A stretch of DNA of 7,273 nucleotides from JAEWSN01 sp038249175. Lineage in GTDB: Bacteria; Bacillota; Clostridia; DSM-8532. Made by a program: the position numbers and the translations under genes. Shown piece by piece: positions 5,265 to 7,273 of the stretch. The stretch is taken from contig JBBRWP010000164.1 in the NCBI GenBank assembly GCA_038249175.1, positions 1 to 7,273 on the forward strand, given 5' to 3'. A model generated the notes under the pieces. It made no database searches. It was not told the DNA's origin and saw only the letters and a program-made list of their open reading frames with translations. Positions within the stretch are counted from its first letter, which is position 1, and every line of letters begins with the position of its first letter.

Positions 5265-6215
5265 ATGACAGAAATGGGTGCGCTGCGTACGGACAAAAGA
5301 ATGGCAAGGACAAGAAGCTTTAGAGCGTTCAAGCGGAACCTGCCACTGCATCTGATGATTCTTCCCGGGTTAATCGTAATCCTGATTTTCAATTATGTTC
5401 CTATGGGCGGCATATTTATCGCGTTTCAGAAATTCATGCCAGCAAAAGGTTTGTTCGGCAATCAGAAATGGGTGGGCTTTCAAAACTTTATCTACATGTA
5501 CCAAATGCCTGGAGCCTGGCTGGTACTTAGAAACACGCTTGTACTTTCTTTCTTTAAAATTATGACAGGCATGCTTGTCCCAATCGTTTTCTCCCTTCTC
5601 ATCAATGAAATCCTGAAAAATTCTTTGCGTCGCATCATACAGACGCTGATTTACCTGCCACACTTCCTGTCATGGGTCATTTTAAGCGGCGTGCTGATCG
5701 ATGTTCTGTCTCCTTCAACCGGTATTGTCAACCAGATTATTCAGTCCTTTGGCTTCGAGCCGATTTTCTTTTTGGGTGACAACAAGTGGTTTCCCTTTAC
5801 CATTGTGGTGACCAACATATGGAAAACATTCGGCTTCGGTACCGTCATTTATCTGGCCACAATCACGGGCATTGATCCCCAACTGTATGAGGCGGCTATT
5901 GTGGACGGCGCAAACCGCTGGAAGCAGACCTGGCATATCACGCTTCCAGGCATGCGCATGATCATCGTGCTGCTCGCCGTGCTCAGTTTGGGAAGTGTAC
6001 TGGACGCAGGGTTCGACCAGATATTCAATTTGTATTCTCCCGTTGTCTATGAAACCGGTGACATCATCGACACGCTTGTCTACCGCATTGGTCTGCTTGA
6101 TGCACAATATGGACCAGCCACAGCCATCGGTCTGCTGAAATCTGTCGTATCACTTATACTGATATCCACCAGTTATCTGGCTGCATACAAGGTGGCCGAT
6201 TACAGAATTTTCTGA
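5265..6215 (+). CDS. Sugar ABC transporter permease, LplB/YtePQ type
   Basis: An inner-membrane permease of 316 aa, forming one half of the transport channel. Hydrophobic segments lie at about 29-50, 90-114, 124-147, 176-199, 232-250 and 285-308, consistent with six helices after a basic cytoplasmic N-terminus. The EAA loop that docks the ATPase is at 209-228 (EAAIVDGANRWKQTWHITLP), with the invariant Gly and the final LP intact. FNYVPMGGIFIAFQKF near residues 42-57 and the C-terminal YKVADYRIF are typical of the LplB group that accompanies large LplA-type binding proteins. AAGGAGTGAT precedes the ATG. It follows the binding protein by 134 bases containing the hairpin, and the second permease starts 15 bases after its stop. 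Confidence 0.94.
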   Translation: MTEMGALRTDKRMARTRSFRAFKRNLPLHLMILPGLIVILIFNYVPMGGIFIAFQKFMPAKGLFGNQKWVGFQNFIYMYQMPGAWLVLRNTLVLSFFKIMTGMLVPIVFSLLINEILKNSLRRIIQTLIYLPHFLSWVILSGVLIDVLSPSTGIVNQIIQSFGFEPIFFLGDNKWFPFTIVVTNIWKTFGFGTVIYLATITGIDPQLYEAAIVDGANRWKQTWHITLPGMRMIIVLLAVLSLGSVLDAGFDQIFNLYSPVVYETGDIIDTLVYRIGLLDAQYGPATAIGLLKSVVSLILISTSYLAAYKVADYRIF

Positions 6216-6230
6216 GGAGGTGAGCGCAAG

Positions 6231-7109
6231 ATGAAACTGACCAGAGGTCAAAAAATATTCAATGTTTTCAATATCATTTTTCTGTTGGCAGCTGCACTTT
6301 CCTGCGTTCTTCCCATTGTGCACATCCTTGCATTGAGCTTCAGTTCCAACAATGCCGCTTCGGCCGGCTTTGTAAAACTCTGGCCGGTGCAGCCGAATTT
6401 CAATTCATATATGTATGTATTCAAACGTGTACAGTTCTGGCGTTCCTTTTTGATTTCCATCGAGCGGGTTGGTTTGGGCGCCGTTGTCAACATGTTGCTG
6501 ACCATTCTGATTGCCTATCCTTTATCCAAGGAAAGCCACCGCTTCAAGTCACGAACCGTGTATGTATGGATTTTCTTTTTTACCTCCTTGTTCAGTGGTG
6601 GTCTGATTCCTGGATACATGCTGGTATACAGCCTAAAACTCATCGATACCATTTGGGCACTGGTGCTGCCCGGCGCTGTACCTGTTTTCAACGTGATTTT
6701 GTTACTCAATTTCTTCAGACAGCTTCCTCTGGAACTGGAGGAGGCAGCGCTGATTGATGGGGCAAGCCACTGGAGAATTCTCTGGCGCATCTATGTTCCC
6801 ACATCGACACCTGCATTGGCAACACTTGTACTGTTTTGTGCCGTGGGCCACTGGAACAGTTGGTTCGACGGAATGATTTTCATGAACCGTCCGGAGCACT
6901 ACCCACTACAGTCCTACCTGCAGTCGGTCATCGTCATGCGGGATCTGTCTCTGATTGGGAATGATGCCTGGCGAGATTTGCAGGAGATTTCAGACCGAAC
7001 TGTCAAAGCGGCTCAAATTTTTATGGGAGCTTTGCCAATCCTGATGGTGTATCCCTTTTTACAACGGTATTTTGTGAAAGGTATCGTGCTGGGCAGTGTA
7101 AAGGGATGA
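6231..7109 (+). CDS. Sugar ABC transporter permease, YtcP/MalG-like (CUT1)
   Basis: The second membrane subunit of the importer, 292 aa. A first helix at about 10-36 is followed by helices near 73-97, 108-130, 140-161, 193-212 and 263-280. The EAA loop is at 171-190 (EAALIDGASHWRILWRIYVP). The final residues RYFVKGIVLGSVKG are the usual ending of YtcP-type permeases. GAGGAGGTGAG overlaps the end of the preceding gene and gives a strong ribosome binding site. With the first permease it forms a heterodimeric channel. No ATP-binding subunit is encoded here, and importers of this type in Bacillus are energised by the shared ATPase MsmX. An equivalent encoded elsewhere is assumed. Confidence 0.94.
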   Translation: MKLTRGQKIFNVFNIIFLLAAALSCVLPIVHILALSFSSNNAASAGFVKLWPVQPNFNSYMYVFKRVQFWRSFLISIERVGLGAVVNMLLTILIAYPLSKESHRFKSRTVYVWIFFFTSLFSGGLIPGYMLVYSLKLIDTIWALVLPGAVPVFNVILLLNFFRQLPLELEEAALIDGASHWRILWRIYVPTSTPALATLVLFCAVGHWNSWFDGMIFMNRPEHYPLQSYLQSVIVMRDLSLIGNDAWRDLQEISDRTVKAAQIFMGALPILMVYPFLQRYFVKGIVLGSVKG

Positions 7110-7156
7110 AAGAATGCCCGGAACCATTTTCAAATTTATCATTGACGATTACACAT

Positions 7157-7202
7157 TGAAAGGAACTCATCCCGCCCCTCCAGCGGGTATGCGTTCCTTT
7201 CA
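7157..7202 (+). terminator. Large hairpin after the permease genes
   Basis: TGAAAGGAAC (7157-7166) pairs perfectly with GTTCCTTTCA (7193-7202). Inside, CAT (7168-7170) pairs with ATG (7189-7191) and CCCGC (7171-7175) with GCGGG (7183-7187). It is very stable but is followed by CGTTCTGCTTTC rather than a T-tract, so it is an imperfect intrinsic terminator or an mRNA 3'-end stabiliser. It begins 47 bases after the second permease stop. Confidence 0.7.
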
Positions 7203-7234
7203 GCGTTCTGCTTTCTCGCTGGACTGGTCTGGTG

Positions 7235-7240
7235 TATAAT
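7235..7240 (+). promoter_or_regulatory. Candidate -10 element of the next gene
   Basis: A perfect TATAAT lies 31-36 bases before the ATG that closes the window. The hexamer 17 bases upstream, TTTCTC (7212-7217), is a poor -35 match. The next gene may therefore have its own, possibly regulated, promoter as well as read-through from the importer operon. Confidence 0.5.
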
Positions 7241-7270
7241 AAACGCAGATTCAACCGGATGGAGGAAGCT

Positions 7271-7273
7271 ATG
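7271..7273 (+). CDS. Start codon of a further gene, cut by the window edge
   Basis: ATG at the last three bases is preceded by GGAGG (7261-7265) at a 5-base spacing and by a TATAAT box. Only the initiator codon is inside the window, so nothing can be said about the product. By position, genes here often encode a glycoside hydrolase or regulator for the imported sugar, which is speculation. Confidence 0.6.

Overview
The window looks like chromosomal DNA of a low-to-moderate GC, Gram-positive-type anaerobe, most likely Bacillota (Clostridia or a relative). The support is near-consensus AGGAGG ribosome binding sites before almost every gene, a lipoprotein-anchored solute-binding protein with LplB/YtcP-type permeases, and remnants of genes typical of fermentative clostridia (a glycyl-radical-enzyme activase and a uroporphyrinogen-decarboxylase-like methyltransferase). 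Genus cannot be read from the sequence.

Region A (1-1620) is a non-coding leader rich in inverted and direct repeats, followed by a two-gene unit. The first gene joins an XRE-type helix-turn-helix to a CarH-like cobalamin-binding sensor module. The second encodes a small single-pass membrane protein. CarH/LitR light sensors normally carry a MerR-type DNA-binding domain, so the XRE version is the most unusual intact gene here.

Region B (about 1620-3275) is a cluster of broken genes. It holds the C-terminal part of a radical-SAM activase (minus strand), an NAD-dependent epimerase/reductase whose N-terminal half is fused in frame to the tail of a RelB-like antitoxin, a YoeB toxin gene with a one-base insertion, a terminator, and a minus-strand uroporphyrinogen-decarboxylase-like fragment with a stop at codon 14 and a later frameshift. 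The YoeB and decarboxylase-like remnants converge on the terminator.

Region C (3276-7273) is an intact sugar-type ABC import operon: a promoter, a solute-binding lipoprotein, a long intercistronic hairpin, and two permeases with EAA loops. No ATPase gene is present; in related systems a shared MsmX-type ATPase serves several importers. A second large hairpin and a probable new promoter follow, and the last three bases are the start codon of the next gene. The carried sugar cannot be determined; this importer class often handles plant or host oligosaccharides. Nothing visible directly links the regulator in region A to the importer in region C.
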